Positions 45,401 to 60,400 of a stretch of 64,000 bases of DNA are shown here, piece after piece. Numbering within the stretch: the stretch's first letter is position 1; every line of letters starts with the position of its first letter. The notes beneath the pieces are model-generated. The model worked only from the letters and a program-made list of their open reading frames with translations, made no database searches and had not been told where the DNA came from. The stretch comes from Anarhynchus alexandrinus. Taxonomy: Eukaryota > Chordata > Aves > Charadriiformes > Charadriidae. The position numbers and the translations under genes are program-made. The stretch is from positions 1,575,139 to 1,639,138 of the forward strand of contig VUYV01000080.1 of NCBI GenBank assembly GCA_008711295.1, read 5' to 3'.

Positions 45401-48400
45401 CAGATACTGTTTATATCCCCAGTCACTGTTTGATCCTTGAAAAGTATATACTGGGACGACTTTGGTTGTGGAAGAAATCCATTCTTTGGGAAGAAGAAAC
45501 TTAGGAGATAACAATTTACCTACTCCATTTCCTGACCAGACCAGCCACTCATTTGCTCTCAAGACTCTTTGCTTCTTGGAGGAATGGAGCTCAGCTCAGA
45601 TGTCGCATGACATGGAGCAACCATCAGTAAGAGATCTAAAGAATTTTAGGCACGCAACAACGGAAAGAACCTGTCTCTGGCAGTCATGAGGAGGGTCTTA
45701 CCAAGTATGTTCTAGCTTCTAGTGGTGAGAAGATCCACTCAATGTGGCCTGTTGTGCCAGGGGGGACTTCTCCTCTAGGAGTTAGGCAGACAAACACAGG
45801 ATGCTGAAAATTCTCCTGTATCCTCACAATGTTGTCCAGCTGAACCTCAAACATCACAGGCATAGAGCCGCCATTGTAGAGTTCATAAATCTGAAGTGAG
45901 TCAGACAGAGCAGTGCTTATTATACCATGCACAAGTTGAACTAGTTAACACTTCCCCAGAGGACTCTGATAAGCATTAATAATTAATTAGTTAGCTTGTC
46001 TCCTAAGAATGAGGAGACCTCATAGTGTCAGGATTTATCACCGAGGTTCTGATAGGAGACTGTGCTGAAGGTTTATCACCACACATGTACACTGATAACT
46101 ACAGTGCCTCTCCAAGTGGTGCCCTGCAAATTGAGTCTAGGAGAAAATTAATACAAATTAGCTAAAGGGATCACTGTAAAGCGGATTACTTGAATTACTT
46201 GAAATGTAAAAACACTCATATTAAAGTGATCTTAATTCAACTCAGACTTGTTCATTTCCCAACTAAATTAGGCAGAACAGAATCAAAGCTGCCTTTTTGC
46301 TGAATAAGTGTTTAAGGAAGTTTAATTAATTTACTAAAAAACTAATTAGGATTTATTTCCAGAGTGCCTGGAGCAGCTAGACAAGTTTTCACTCAGATCC
46401 AATGCAAGAGAATAGCGGAACAGCCCAACATGCCTCACAGGCATTCTGGCTAGAGTGAAAGCCAAATCTTGTCAAACTGGAGATGGTGAGAGGTACTTTC
46501 CCTGCTGCCATCCCAGCAGCCATTTCCAGGCTCTGCCTACTACTAGTCTCAAAGTTGTGCTGTGATGCTTTCCTGCAGAGGCCATTCTGTTTCCTGGGAA
46601 ATGCCTCAGACACTGCCTGTCCTTGGGACACGGTTACACTATCTCCTTCCCTCCGCTGCTGCTGGGTTTGGCCCCAGGACGCTCACCTGTGTTGGGGGTT
46701 GGGAGGTCCCAATGGCAATGGGTGTGAAGAGGTGCTTAGTGGATGCAAAATGAATGTACCGCTGGTCCTGTTCCACTGTCACGCCACTGAAGTTCAGCTA
46801 CAGTAGAAAGAAATGCAGTCACTTTCTCACAGGGCCTTGACCCCATCACCAACAACTGCAAAAGGACTTTGAAGGACTTTGCAAGCTGAAGGCAACACAG
46901 TTACAGATTTAAGGTGGTAATACCGGGACAGTGTGTCCTAAGAAAAAAGCAAGATGGAGAGCCTATTCAACTGTTGGCTCTTATCTGAAAGATTTGCACA
47001 TTGTTTCAGAGAAGAAGGTACTTTTCTCCCTGCTATGTCAGGCACCAGCCTCAGTGCTTCTCTTTGCAATTATATGGTAGAAATTCTCCATGAATGAAAG
47101 TGTCTGGACTGCGCATAGGAGAGTGTGCAGCTGTGACAGCCAAATGCTTTGGAAAGACAGGATTTTAGGTAAGTAATGGCCTCCTCTTGGAAAGGACCAT
47201 CTGGATGTCCTCTCTCTGGAGGACATCCTGCTCCAAGAATGTGTCTAACAGTCCAAAAGCTGCAAGATCCCAGCTGAATTTTAAGTGACCGAGTAATGAT
47301 CAACTGTATTTTGTTAGCAAAGCAGCCGCGAGGCACTTCAAGCAAAGCAGAGAGATTATGGAACTATTTCATGGAAGGAAGAGACACAGGATTCTGCATT
47401 TTGGGAAAACTGCAATCAAGCTAGACATGAGTCATGATGCACAATTTTGGGCAGGATCCCCACAAAGCACCCTTGAGCTGCCTACCTGGAGACAGAGGTT
47501 GTAAAGCAGTCATGGAACTACTAATGTCTCTGCATGGGCCAAAGGGAGCTAAGTTGCCGAAATTCACAATTAGCTAAGCCTAAAGCATGACTATTTTTCA
47601 AGTGCATGTGCAGAAGATGGAGAGGATGTTTACAATGGCAGGTGGATGCCTTGGACAGACACCTGCAGGAGATACTGTATCAGCCGCTTAAAAAAGAGCA
47701 GAGAACGCCTATTCCTCCAAAACAACCCATTCCAGTTCAGTGCTATAAGCAAAGGGAGGAGGGAGAGAAGACTAGAAATACAATGCTAATGAAGTCCCAC
47801 ATGGAATCTTTTGAAGGCACTATATGAGCATTCAGCCTCTTGAGGGCTTTGGCAAGCCAGATGCAATGCAAAATAGGAGTAGTACAAGGGCTGACACTTT
47901 CAAACTGTAAGTGAAAAAGGGACAGGAACGTTCCTGAGCTTTGGGAGTGAAACACCCTTTTATATTACTTGAGTCAAAAAGCGAACTTGGATTCTACCAG
48001 ACCACAACTGCCGAGGAAAAACTGTCATCAGTTTCCATAGACACAGGATGTGACAATTAGAGGTCTATCAGTTAAAGGGAGACAAATGGAGAAAAGTGAA
48101 GATGTACTACAATCCATTCTCCTTTCAGAGTGCACAGACTTTGTCCCACAGCAATGACTTAGAGCATGAGGGGACAGAGACACCAGGAAAGAGAGCTGCC
48201 TGGAGAACATATGCTGCAGGTGACAACATCTCACAATACCTAATTAGCAGCTATGAAGTGAAGTGCAAACAATTCCAGTTTATGGATCCTGTGCGCTCAG
48301 GGATTCTCCCTGGGATCCAGCCCTTCTCTCCAGTGAGTTCTGGGAACCAGCCTACCTCATCCTGCAACACCTGCAGGCAGCTGGGCTTTTCCTACTAAAA

Positions 48401-51400
48401 CTGCTGAGGGCTGCAGATTCTGCCTGGCCAAACTATCCCAGAGCTCTGAAAACAAGGTCACAGCTGCAGTCATACAGGCAGGCTATGGCGATGAGGCAAA
48501 GGACAAACTGTGAGAGCATTAGGCAGCGGAAGACCCCGTTTCCCTCCTGCACACGGGAGTGGGTAACACACAAGTCTACAGAAGTTTCATCCTGCAGTCA
48601 GAAGAAAGCGCCAACAGGAAGTCAGTTTGGGTCCTTCAGAGCACCTATAAATTCAGTCATCTCAGGACTGAAAGGTGGCCACTGAGTGGGGAAGGAGTAA
48701 TGGAGAAGGAACTCCTCCTGAAGATGAAGCAGACAGACTCTGTTGGGGAAGCAGAGGAGTGGGAGGTCAAAATCTGTCTGCATGGGTAGAGCCATCACAG
48801 AGGTGAGTTTGGACCCCCCAAAAAATCATGCATTGGCTTGCAGCTGGCTAACATCACTGCTCCAAAGCCAGGCAATTTGGAATTTAACAGAATAACCAGG
48901 CAATACCCCAGTGTTACAGTCTCCACCTCTGCTTATTGTTGCTGTCTCAAATTTCCAAAGCTTAACTTTTGGGGTGACGTTGTGGTATTTGCTTCTCTTA
49001 AGGCTAGCATATGTTCTGCACATTTCACCATACTCCCAGGTGAGGATCTGTTCAACTCTGGCATGTGAGCGTGCTTAGAGCAGTCTCTGCCATAGGGACT
49101 GGCGGCTCTGCACTCTTCATGCCATGACTGAAAGGAATGAAGGCACACTGTGTTCAGCCCCTCAGCTGCCCTCTCTGCAGAAGGAAGAGCCTCTGCCATT
49201 TCTGCTTTCCCATATTAACAGTTCAGTGCTGGCACTGCACATCCCTGCACCACCTGCGCTGCTCCAGATCTCTGGATTCACCTCCTATTGCCACAGCTCC
49301 AGTGCACCCAGGGGTCTTTTATCATCCCCAGGGCCTCTCATGCTTTATCAGCCCCTTCTGCAGTGACAGCATGAGGTAGGGTGGTGGCTTCTGGTAGCCA
49401 CCAAAGCCACTGGCTATGTGGCAAGACAGGATGTGTGCCCTATAGGCTGCTGGTGCTCCAAAGCCTATTATTCCCTCCCTGGCCAGCTGGTGAAATGCTC
49501 ACATCCACTCTCAGGATTGTGCCAGGCAGGCAGAGCACAGGGAGCCTGTCCAAGGGCTTTGAGGGAAGGCACAGTTAAGCCACTGTTTGAACAGCTTGGT
49601 CAAAGGGTTGGATTTTCAGCTGACAACAGTCCTGAAAGAAAAGAAAAATAAAAGAGATGTATGAACACAATGGTCTCATAGGAAACTTCAGAGACAGACT
49701 GGACAGCTCAGCCGGGCATGAGCTGTGCCCGGCAGAGCACAAGGTGACTTTGACTCTAACTGACAGTTTTAGAGATGGGGAGAGAGAGAAATTAGTTCCA
49801 AGCCTGAGGAAATACTCAGGGAAAACACACTACAGATCAGCTCTGGGATGCTTTAGCAAGCAGCGAAGCAGGAAGAATGAGTAGAAAGCTCCTCCACCAT
49901 TGGCAAACGGAAATAAGTGGGTGGATAAAGGCATCATGGTTCTAGCGGGAACAGCCAACCAGGAATGCAGGGAGTACCTTCTGGGCCTGGGGAAGCAGCT
50001 GCCTCCATACCTCCAGAGGTGGAGGATGGTCTGCCAACCCTTTGTCAGCATGTGTGCCCTCAAACTGCAGCCAGTGCAGGTGGTACTTTTGGGAAAAAGT
50101 GCATTCCAAGGGGTTTTGAAGAGCATAGAGAGCTGATGAGATGGAGAGTTTCAGGAAAGCTGCACATGAGAGAAGTCGGATGGGCTGCAGAGCTGAACTC
50201 CAGGATCACTGTGTGGAAGAACTCACAGTGAGGCAGATGAAACGTGGGGAACCAAGCACAGAAATCCTGTCCATGAGATATACTTGAGTGTGGAAAGCAT
50301 GCAAGGACTGTAAAACCCAGGAGCGCTGTTTTGGACTTGGAAGAGGAAGCAATTCTGCACTAGCACCACCAATAAAATAAAAAGTTTAATAATAACAAAA
50401 AAAATTCCCTTGCTGGGGAAACCAGCAGATGCTACATGCAAGGGCCATTTAGCCAGTGCACTGCCACATCACACTGTGCTGGAACCAAGAGTTTGTCAGG
50501 ATGTTGGTTTTGTCTGGCCAGTGCAGATTCCAGAGGAAGGCCACAGGTCCCTGCACACCATGCAGCTTCTGGGGAATACACCTTGTAATTCAGTTCCTAC
50601 CTGCTGTTCTGCAAACAGAAGCAAAAGATACCTGCTATCTTACCAGAATCTCATGGCCATAGGAAACCTTCAGCAGGACAGGGAGGTGATCAGTGCCAAT
50701 GAAATCATGTCTAACAGTGAAAGAGGAGAGAGAAGAAAACATTAGAAACGCACCTTGTGTCTAGGGTGATAGAATCAGGGTCACACAGTGCATTAGAGAC
50801 AACTCACTTCCCAGCTAAAGAGTCACTGTTGCGTAAGGGCCACTGAGAGAGGGAGGGGGACAGTTGTGTTTGGGTGGGAACAAGTGATGCAATGTTGATT
50901 TTAGTCATACGCCAATTTAGGGCCCCAAGTTTCTAGGCCAACACCATTTGAAATGCCAGTACTTCTCAGATCAGGTCTGCTGTGAAAGGGGAAGTATTCA
51001 GCTTTCTTCATAACCTCCACAGGCACAGAAGGGCTAGCAGCTCTAGTACATGACAAAAATAAGAATATCACTGTATGTCAAAACCACAGGAAGTGCAGCA
51101 TCTTGTTTGTCTCCCTAGCTGTCAGGCCAAGGCAGAGCATCGTCCCCAGCATGTCACACTGTCTTTTGTGCTGCAGTGTTAAAGTACATGCCCCTGAGGA
51201 AGGCAAGCTTTGCAGGGTCCAGAAACTGGACATACTCAGGAACTTTTTACTTGCCCAATCTCTGCTGGGCAAGCGCTATGTGAAGGGAAAGGATCTGGCA
51301 TGGAAACACAGGGGACTGATGGCATGTGCTGTCCCCGCATGCAGCATGAGGCCCTGAAATACAGGTAGTTGACATCACCTGTGTGAGAGCTGGACTGATT

Positions 51401-54400
51401 CCTCCTGTCCTGGAAGAAGTTTCCCTGACTTTGGGGAAACACTGAAGAGCTGGTTATCCTGAATTCTCATCTGGTGCAGCTCATGGGGACTCAAGTCAGC
51501 ATCTTCTGCCCAGTGTTCCATGTCCATCTTCTGATCAGAAGGAAACAAGAAGGCCCTAGGGAACCAGTCAGGTGGTCAGCAACAGGAACACAGAACTTCC
51601 CCAGGGCCATGGTCAGCATATTCAGTCCAGCCAGGCTTAGCCCAGCTGGTGGACACATCACGTTTCATTAGATCTGATCTGCAGAACTGTCTGCCCTTGC
51701 TTGTTTCCTCACTCGGACCCACCAACAGATCTCAGTCACAGCTCCACAACAGAAGCCACACCTACAAAATCCACTCTCTTGATTTGCAAACATCTCATGG
51801 CCCCTGTGAGCATTTCCATATCCCCAGACAGACCCCAGAAAGAAGGCTACGCTCCAGCAAGTGCCGCTTACCACTCCACAGGCACGACACCCTTGTTCGC
51901 CAGCAGGAGCATCACAAGGGCAGGCTCTGAGCCTATTGGGGCAGCCCCAAAGTTGAAGTCCAGCAGGAGAGGGGTGTACACTGGAGGGATCAAGCATGTG
52001 CTGGTCACAGGAGAAAAAGAAGAGATTAAATTGGGACCAGAGGAAGGATTGACAGGGCATGACAGAAGAAAGGGTCATTCCACACTGGCTCTCTTCCTTA
52101 TCATTCTTCTTTGACCTTACGTTGTTGGCCCTTTTGGGTGTAAGGAAAGCCTTTGGATTTTATCTGGTTTTTTATATATGCCTAATGAGAGTCAGAGGCA
52201 TAGATGAAGGCTCTGAGAGTCCTCCTTAGCTGAGGCCTCTTTCCAACTCCCTAGTACCAGGAAGTCACTGACATACTGGAGTAAGTCCAGTGGAGGGTCA
52301 CCAAGATGGTTGAGGGCTGGGGCACATTATTTACAAGGAGCAACTAAGAGACTTGGGTTTGTTCAGCCTTATGAAGCAAGAGGTCAGGGAAGGCAACTGC
52401 ATAAGTTGCAACACAAGGTATTCCAATTAGATACTAGGCAAAAAAGTTTTTACCATAAAAGTGGTCAAACACTGGAATCAGGTGTCCAGACAAGCTGTGG
52501 CTTCCTCATCCTTGGAGATATTCAGCATTGAACTGGGCAAAGACCTGAGCAACCTGGTCTAGTTGTCCCTGCTTTGAGCAAGGGGTTAGACCAGAGGCTT
52601 TTAAAGAATCATTTAATTGCAATGGACCTCTGTTTCTGTGGCTCCTCTCTAGGGAGCGTGAGCAGAGAAGCAGAGGTGAGCAACTGCCTGCAGGGACTAG
52701 GGCAGAACAAGAGTACCATGCAGCAGTGAGCTGCAAAACAAGCCAATGGCCTCAGCATCTCTGTCTGGCTCACGCAAGGGACTGAAAGATCCTCTGAGCC
52801 ACCTCCTCGTCTCACCTGTGCCTTGTGGGAACTCTGTAGGTGAGCTCGCTGGGAGCTGGGTCTCGTTCCAAGTATTCATTCAGTGTGTCCAAGGAAAAGA
52901 GCCTCCAGAGGTGCAACTTGCTGATACCACTGGCACTCCCTGCTGAACAGGCATCTGCGATGCAGAAAGTTGGGTAGATGCCTGTTGCTGCGATGCAGCA
53001 GAGGGGCTGCTGCTCCTCTTTTGTGCACACAGGATCTGTAGCTTGGGAGCAAAAGAAACACCAAAAAGTAGTCACGCACCGTTTAGGGGCAGCTGTCTGG
53101 GACAGCAAACTGGAGAGAGCCCTACCCAGACCAAAGAAAGAAAGAACAGGACTTGTACATAGTCTTTTCTTTGGCAGCTTCTGAAAACCTCTAAACCACT
53201 GACTTCTAGTTGTACCTCGACTCCTGCATTTAGAGATCACCAAAAGACTATTAATGTGGTGCTTTTAAGCAGTGTATTTACATAGTTTACTTCTGCACTA
53301 TGTGAACCCCCCCTTTTTTATTTAAGCCTGCAGCCTAGTCATTTTATGAAGTGCCTCTTGTTTTCACACTGAAAAATCATGAACAATTGTTTATAGCTTG
53401 TCTTTTCCATACCATTCATGTGGCATTGCCCTTCTCCCCTTTCCAAGCTGGAAACTCCTTGTCTACCTAGTCTTTTCTTGTACAAACACTGTTACCCACC
53501 TCTGAACATCCCTATTGTCCCTCTCCATGCCTTTTCTAGTTCAACTGCATTCTTTCTCATACAGGGACCAATCCTGATCTGCAAAAAGGACCCCAGCTGC
53601 ATAGGACTGGTTGCATGAAGCTCTCACAATATGTTTCAGGACCCATGACAAAAGCCACGATCAGGCAGAGGAGCAGGGAATCTTGTGACCACAGCAGCAG
53701 GAAACCTGGAGCTCTCCCTGTCTGTGCCTCATGGCTCAATCATATCTAACCCCAAAAGGTGCAGCAAAAAGTAGGCAGCACATAGGATCTGGCTCTGGTG
53801 AATTGTTTAGCACAGGGATTTCTTCAGCCAGGAATCATACACTGGGAATTGTACAGGTTAGCCTGTTACGGCACAGTCTACTTGGTTGGGAGGGAATGAT
53901 TTTCCCAAAATACCCATCTCTCACCTGTAGGGGTGCAAATAGCGTATTTGATTGACCAGGTGTAATGCAGCCGACGGGCTGGCCTGACTGTTACTTGGAC
54001 AAAAGCTTTTGACCTTGCAGCGATTGTCCCTCTGGAGTGTTCCAGCTCTAGAGCTGTAGGAGAAAAGAGGTGGTATGAGCTCTTGGCATCACTGATCTCT
54101 CTTACACCACATGTGTGTTCAGCACACAGCTCCCCAAGCCTACCTGCACTCAAGCCACTGCTCCCCCCTCCCCATGCCTAATCATTAGGATCAGCTTCAG
54201 GTGTTGAAGCTGGGATTCCCAGGCTACAACCATAAGGCAGCTCATTGGGAGTACCCAGTGTGCCTTTGGCAGGCAAAGAGCAGGAAGCTTCCCCAGAGGA
54301 AGCCCTCTAGAAAGGCAGCTAAGGGTTGCACTCCATTTCTTCTGTGAAGCTCCTTTATTTAACTCCCTTCTCTGCTGGGAAATCACATCTTCTTTCAAGG

Positions 54401-57400
54401 TCCAAACTGGTCTAACTTCAATTGTCAGGCTTTGACAATTGTGTGTGAAAAAGCTATGCTTTTCCCAGCAAAATAGAAGAGTCACCTGTTGCAAATCCCT
54501 AAGCGAAGCAGCAGACACCTTAAGGCACTTAAGAGAATCAGTGCAAGCTAGCCAGCATGCAGCCCAACCTCTGAGCTCATGCTAGAACAATTTTGCAGAA
54601 AAGAGAAGGCCAAGGCCCCATCCCATGCTAATTCCGTTACAGTACCCAGTGGATCGCTGCGGACCTCCTCAGGATCACAAGGCCCAGTGATCAGTTGTTC
54701 CACACTGAGGATGTACTTCAGAGAACAGACCCCATCATTTAGCAGTACAATGCTGGAGCTCTGCAGGTCCCCAACTAATACACTTCCAAGGTCCAGGTGC
54801 TCCTTTTGTGCCTGGAATTAAAACCCACCGTGCAAAGGTCACTGTTACACGTCAAGCGTAGTGGTCGAGTGTTGATCCCTTGGCACAAGCAGTGCAGTGC
54901 AGTGCAAAGGGCTCCCAGCTTTGTGTAGGACCTGGCATGCCCTGGGAGATGTCGGAACAGGGCTGCAAGGGGCTCAATCCCTCCTCCAAATGCTTTTTCC
55001 TACTGTTATTTATGCTGCTTGCTGGGTAGGATGCAGCATATTCAGGGCTGTGAGGACACTATCTGGCCAGCTGCACTTGGGACAAGGGCTGAGATATGTC
55101 TGCTGGTCCCTCCATGGCTGCATTAAGAGTCCCTCTCTGTCTTGGCTAGTCATCCACTTGCATGCAGTTTATAGTGACTAAATAACCTCTAAGACATTTT
55201 CACCCATCTGTACAATGTGACTGACATGGGGCAATGACTTACAAAGTATTACTTTATTTAACTCTGGCTCCTTAAGAAACCTGTCTGAAAATGAAGGTGG
55301 ATGCACAGATCTGCAGATAATAGGAGGAAAGCCAGGTGGATGCACGCTGGCTACACCAATTTAACAGTTAGGTCCACTACACTTAAAAATCGGACTGACA
55401 GCAGAACAAATGAAGAGGGAGAGCAGACAGAAAGAGAGGAGAACGCTGGGCATCCCAAGGAGCCAAATGGCTTGCTCCGTTCAGTCTGGAACAGAGGATT
55501 TGAGAGTGATCTTGGAGGATTCAGGCAGGCTGCATTTGAACTGGTAGGACATTTACATCGTGCTGTTGCCATTAGGCTGCCAGAATCAGCTCTGTCATCT
55601 CCACTGAAAGCAATGTCTGGGAATTTTGTTGTAAATCCTTATTGGTTGTCTCCAGTACAGGTTGTGCAAAAAGGAGAAATCCAAGATCCTCATCCCACCC
55701 TAGTACCCCTCCTACTACCCAGTGGGCTCCAGTTTCTTACCCTGATGGTGCCCAGTGCCCCCTCTCCAACAATCTGTAAGGCATAACGGACACTTTTGGG
55801 AGACACGGGGTCTGGGCTTTTCCTCCTCACAAACACCGTAGCTCGCAGCAGATACTTGGTCTCCTTGTCAGGAGTAAAAGTCCATGCCTGAGCCTGAAAT
55901 CACAAGAGGGAAGGAAAGCGCTCACAGGAGCTGCGGACCAGAGCCAAGCCTGTACACTACAATGACTGCATTCAATGCACAATCTTTTCCTCCATTACAG
56001 CTAACCTAGACCTCTACAGACAGCTCCGAAGACACTCCAATCCTCCACCATCTCTGCCTGTGTCAAAGGGTCGTCTTAGGAATGCACATTCAGGATATTC
56101 AAAGCCAGGCCGTGGAGATGTGCTAGTCTTTGCTACTCTTAAAGAGCACTCAGAGAATAGAGTAGAAGTTTAGAACCTGAATTTACATGTGGAAGAACAG
56201 CAGAATAAACTCTCTTGTTCTCACATTTGTCCTCCATCTATTAACATCTCCGGGTGCACGACAAAGTTGCTGCTGTGTTAATGCCCAATCCCATCCAGGT
56301 ATCATTATCTAGTGCCCGTTTAAGACCCATTTGGTCCTATAGTCAAGGAGGATGTGATCATGTTTGGCAAATCCACATTGCAGGAACCAGTATGACTGTA
56401 GATGCTGGCTAGCAACCCAAGCTAAGACACTGACTGCTATTCTCCGACTTTGGCATTAATGACCACATGACTGGCAGCCCTCATATTTCTTCTCCAAACA
56501 CTCCACAGCTGTATTGTAGAAAGCAAAATGCGAGTTTGGTAGAACCTGAACTTACCATGGCTTCATAGGGCTGGAGGATCCCTGAAGTGGGGCTGACAGA
56601 CAGAATCTTGCTGTCAGACTGATGGATCTTCCATGTGAAAACCATAGGTAGCCTTGTGCAGTTTTTTATGGTATACATTCGTGTAGAAGAGGTCCCTACA
56701 TAGACAGGCTTGAAGTAAAGATTTCCATCACCTTCTAAGAGCAAGAGAAGGGACTCCCCACAACTCCGGAGAGCAATCTCCTGTGGAATTAAGGGAAAAG
56801 TAATAGACACTTGCTAGAAGTCTCAGCTGACCTCTAGAGGAACCTTGCAAAGATGTTGCTCCTTCCAAGAGAGAAATAAGAACAAACTGAGTCAGAAGGA
56901 GGAGGAGGAGAACTCTAGGTTGTGCTCTCAAGGAGGGCCCTGAGCATAGTACTGTGCATTCCAGGAGATGGAAACCCAAGGGAACAAGGGGTACAGGATG
57001 TCTTGCACCACAAGCACCTTCTATATGCAGTGTTGACCCCACCTTAAATGCTGAAAATGTTATTTCATTCCTATTTCCAAATGGAAAAATCCAAACCAAC
57101 CATTAGGAGTTATAACAGGGGTCACAGTGCAAGTCACTGTGAAAACAGAGGACTACAAGGGAACAAACTTTTCTCACCATCTTCTACTTCCCTCTCCCTA
57201 CCTTGGTGTATCCAGGACAAGAGTTCAGCTGCAAAGACAGGATATGCTGCTGCAAGACTGTGTCAACTGGGTGAGTGGAGAGAAAGAAAATCTGTTGGCC
57301 TCCTGGAATGATGTGTCCTGAGCGGGGCTTGACCAAAACAGAGGGACAAGGAGCTTGGTTCACACTGAAGGTTATCAGTGAGGTGCCCATGTTCAAGAGC

Positions 57401-60400
57401 AGCATACTGCAGTAGGTGTCAGTGTTAGGAGCCACAGGAGGAAAAGTCTGGTGGAAACAAGCAAGAAGGGTTGTTTGCACTGGGTTTTGAAAACCAGCTT
57501 AAAGAAAAAGCTTTTGCTATGTTGAATTCCAGATTCCAGCAAGCACTATCCTGAGCCTCCAGAGTACTCTGTACCTGCCTTTCTTCAGTATATGTATGGT
57601 CTTTTACCTTCCCACAGTGGCTCTCACCTTTCATAGGCTCATGGGACCAATGAAATTACTTTACTTATGCAATGCTTCCTGTTCATTCAATAAGCAAGCT
57701 GCTTGCTGGGACCTGCAGTCTCTGTATGGATAGTAACCTCCTGGATTAAGAATTCCAGCAGGCTGGTATTTGCTCCAGGTCATGCATATCAGATACAGGC
57801 TGCATGTCCTGAACTAGCTGAGGAGATTTTCTAAGAGGTTCTCAAGACAATTCTTACTTCCTAGGGTCAGATCTTACTTAACCTCGTTGGAACAATACTT
57901 TCTTGTGCTACAGAAACCGCAGGAAAATTCCACTCTACCTTGCAACCACCTCTCTTCCATAAGTGTGGATTCTGTGTTCTGCCCTCCATTTGCCTAAGTG
58001 CATGCAGAGTGTCTGAGGCTCCTGCGAGGGGACTAAGCACCCTTGTGAGTGCCTATATCCACTTAAACAGAAGAGAAGGAGATCCCAACAGCATTCCTCT
58101 CAGAGCTAATGAGATGCTCAGTGCAACCTGACACACTGGAGGCTGGGAAGCTAATGCAGGAGAAAGAGCATCCTACTTCTGTACCAAAGCAGGAGTCTCC
58201 ACACCATCAGAAACCACCTAAGCCATGTCTCAGGATGGTGCAATGGGACACAAGGTAAAAAACTTCAGAGGCAAACACTGAGCATCTCTGTAAAGATCCA
58301 AACGTCAACCAGTTACACACCTTGGGAACATCCAGGACGTACTGTGGAATGAAGTGCTCCCGCTCTGCTTCATACGTGTGCGCTCTCAGCCTGACAGTCA
58401 GGCACCAGGATGGACAGATGGTGGCATCATCCTCAATGTTGCTGTAGTGTCTCAGCACCTGCAGGCACACAAGGAACAGAGCAGAGTACATGCAGGAAGG
58501 GAGTGTGGCAAGGTATCTTCAAGTGCATGTGTCATCACAAGTAGCAGTTTGTTTCAGTGGCACCCCTGGGGCTGAGGAACTGACTTTTTCAGGGGAGGAG
58601 GACTGACCAGTGCCAGATGAGGAACATGAGTGCTGCTTTCCCAGACAGCTACATTTCAGACCCAAAAGACCACTGAGTGACTTTCAAGCAGAAGGGCCTA
58701 TCCAAGCTATTCTGTGATACTACAAGAGTTGCCTTAGGGAAGGAGACACTCTAGTGCAGTTTGAGATACTTGAAGGTGCTAAAGTTAGCATTTAACAGCG
58801 AGTCACTGAAAATAATCATCTGGCCTTTACCTGAGCCTAAGAACTCCTGACTCTAAGGTTACTCCCAGATATCCTCCACACTGGCTTAGAAGGGAAAAAA
58901 ATGCAAGAAGAGTAATCAACAATGTAACGAAGATCTTTCTCACCTACCAGGAAGTTTCTGGGTGCTAAACCTCCTGCAATTGCAGCCTTGTGTGATGTGA
59001 ATCCCACATCACATGGGAAGAGAGGCTGCAGTGATATACAGTGCCCTCAGCAGCTTTACTTGTGGAGAGCCAAACGCAAAAACCAAGTTACTGCCCATCA
59101 CCCAGGCCTCAACAACCATCCTTGTGCAGGCTGCCTTCTATGCTAATAGTGCAGTAATTCACAGTAATTCCTCCTTCAGTGAGGTATACTTTCTTTCACA
59201 TTCACTGGGGGTAAGAGAAAGCATTACTATCCATATGCATGAGCTATGGCTTGCTTTGCTGATTTATCTTTGCCAGGACACAGGTGAAGGAGAAATTTTA
59301 ACCCACCAGTTCATCAAAACAGCAGTCAGAGAAGTTACTAAAGATACCACTTTGCCAAACTCAAAATAAAAGCTTCAATTTGAATTTTAACTCCCCCAAA
59401 AGCCTTTAGCCTGCAGTATCTTGCCAGAACCTCTCTGGAAACTGGTCTTAGTAATTCCTACTAACCTTGTAGAATGCAAAACCTTCCAGCTCTGCTGCAT
59501 AGAGACTGTTGAGCTGAGTGGGCTGGAAAAGGACACGGAAGGCCGAAGACTTCAGAGGTGGGATGTCACAAATTTCGGGGCTCACTTGGAAGGCACTGCC
59601 ATGGCTCGGAGTCCAGGCAACAGTGATCTTTCCTTTGGTGTGGTTGGTCACACAGAGAGGAAGCGGTTCTACCTTGTGGAGCGGCACGCAGCAACCAAAA
59701 TCATACTCCCTGGGGCTGACAGTAACATGAGGGGGAAACAAGGCCAGGTCACTGCTTACACCATCGTAGAAATATTCAGTCATGGAGTTGGCATCAAAGT
59801 ATTCCTTGGGAGGCTTGTCCTGAGGGATCTACAGGATGGAAATATCTCAGTGTGAGAAGGGAAAGTGTGCCTGTGGGAGACACCAGCCACTACAGTCCTG
59901 ATTGCCTTCACGAGCAAGAGGGCATGTGAGATGCACTTCAGTAACAGTTCCCAGCACAGCTCAAAGTCTAGGCTTCAAGGAGGCTCCTGTTCATAAGCCA
60001 GTCCTTAATCTGAAGCTACGTGAAGCAAAAGAAGACCCCATGATTGAGTTAAAGCTAGAAAGTGGTTTAGTGGCTGAGCTTGGGTATGACGCAGATAGCG
60101 TTGGTGCATACTGGGAACATTAACAGCGAAGATACTAAAGAAATCAGTCTGGCACCTGCAAGTCCTTCTAGATCTGTCTGACCTGTGCAACAGAAGCCCA
60201 GCATCTGCAGAGAACAGCACCAGAGTAGCTTAGACTGCAGGGAGGTGAGCTCATACCTCGGGGAGCAGCATGAGGGCTCCCTTTTCATCCATCTGCAACT
60301 TCCCATCTTTCAGCATCCCACTCAGGATATCAGGGGGGTAGAAGGTTAGTCCCCTCACCATGTTGGTTCGGTACCAGGAGAGGTGTCTTGCCTGAAGGAT

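Noticed and set aside
52000..52100. Nearer acceptor CCTCCAG for CFAP65 exon N
   Set aside because: It would shift the frame relative to exon M; the upstream TGTGACCAG acceptor keeps phase and the conserved PPVYTP segment.
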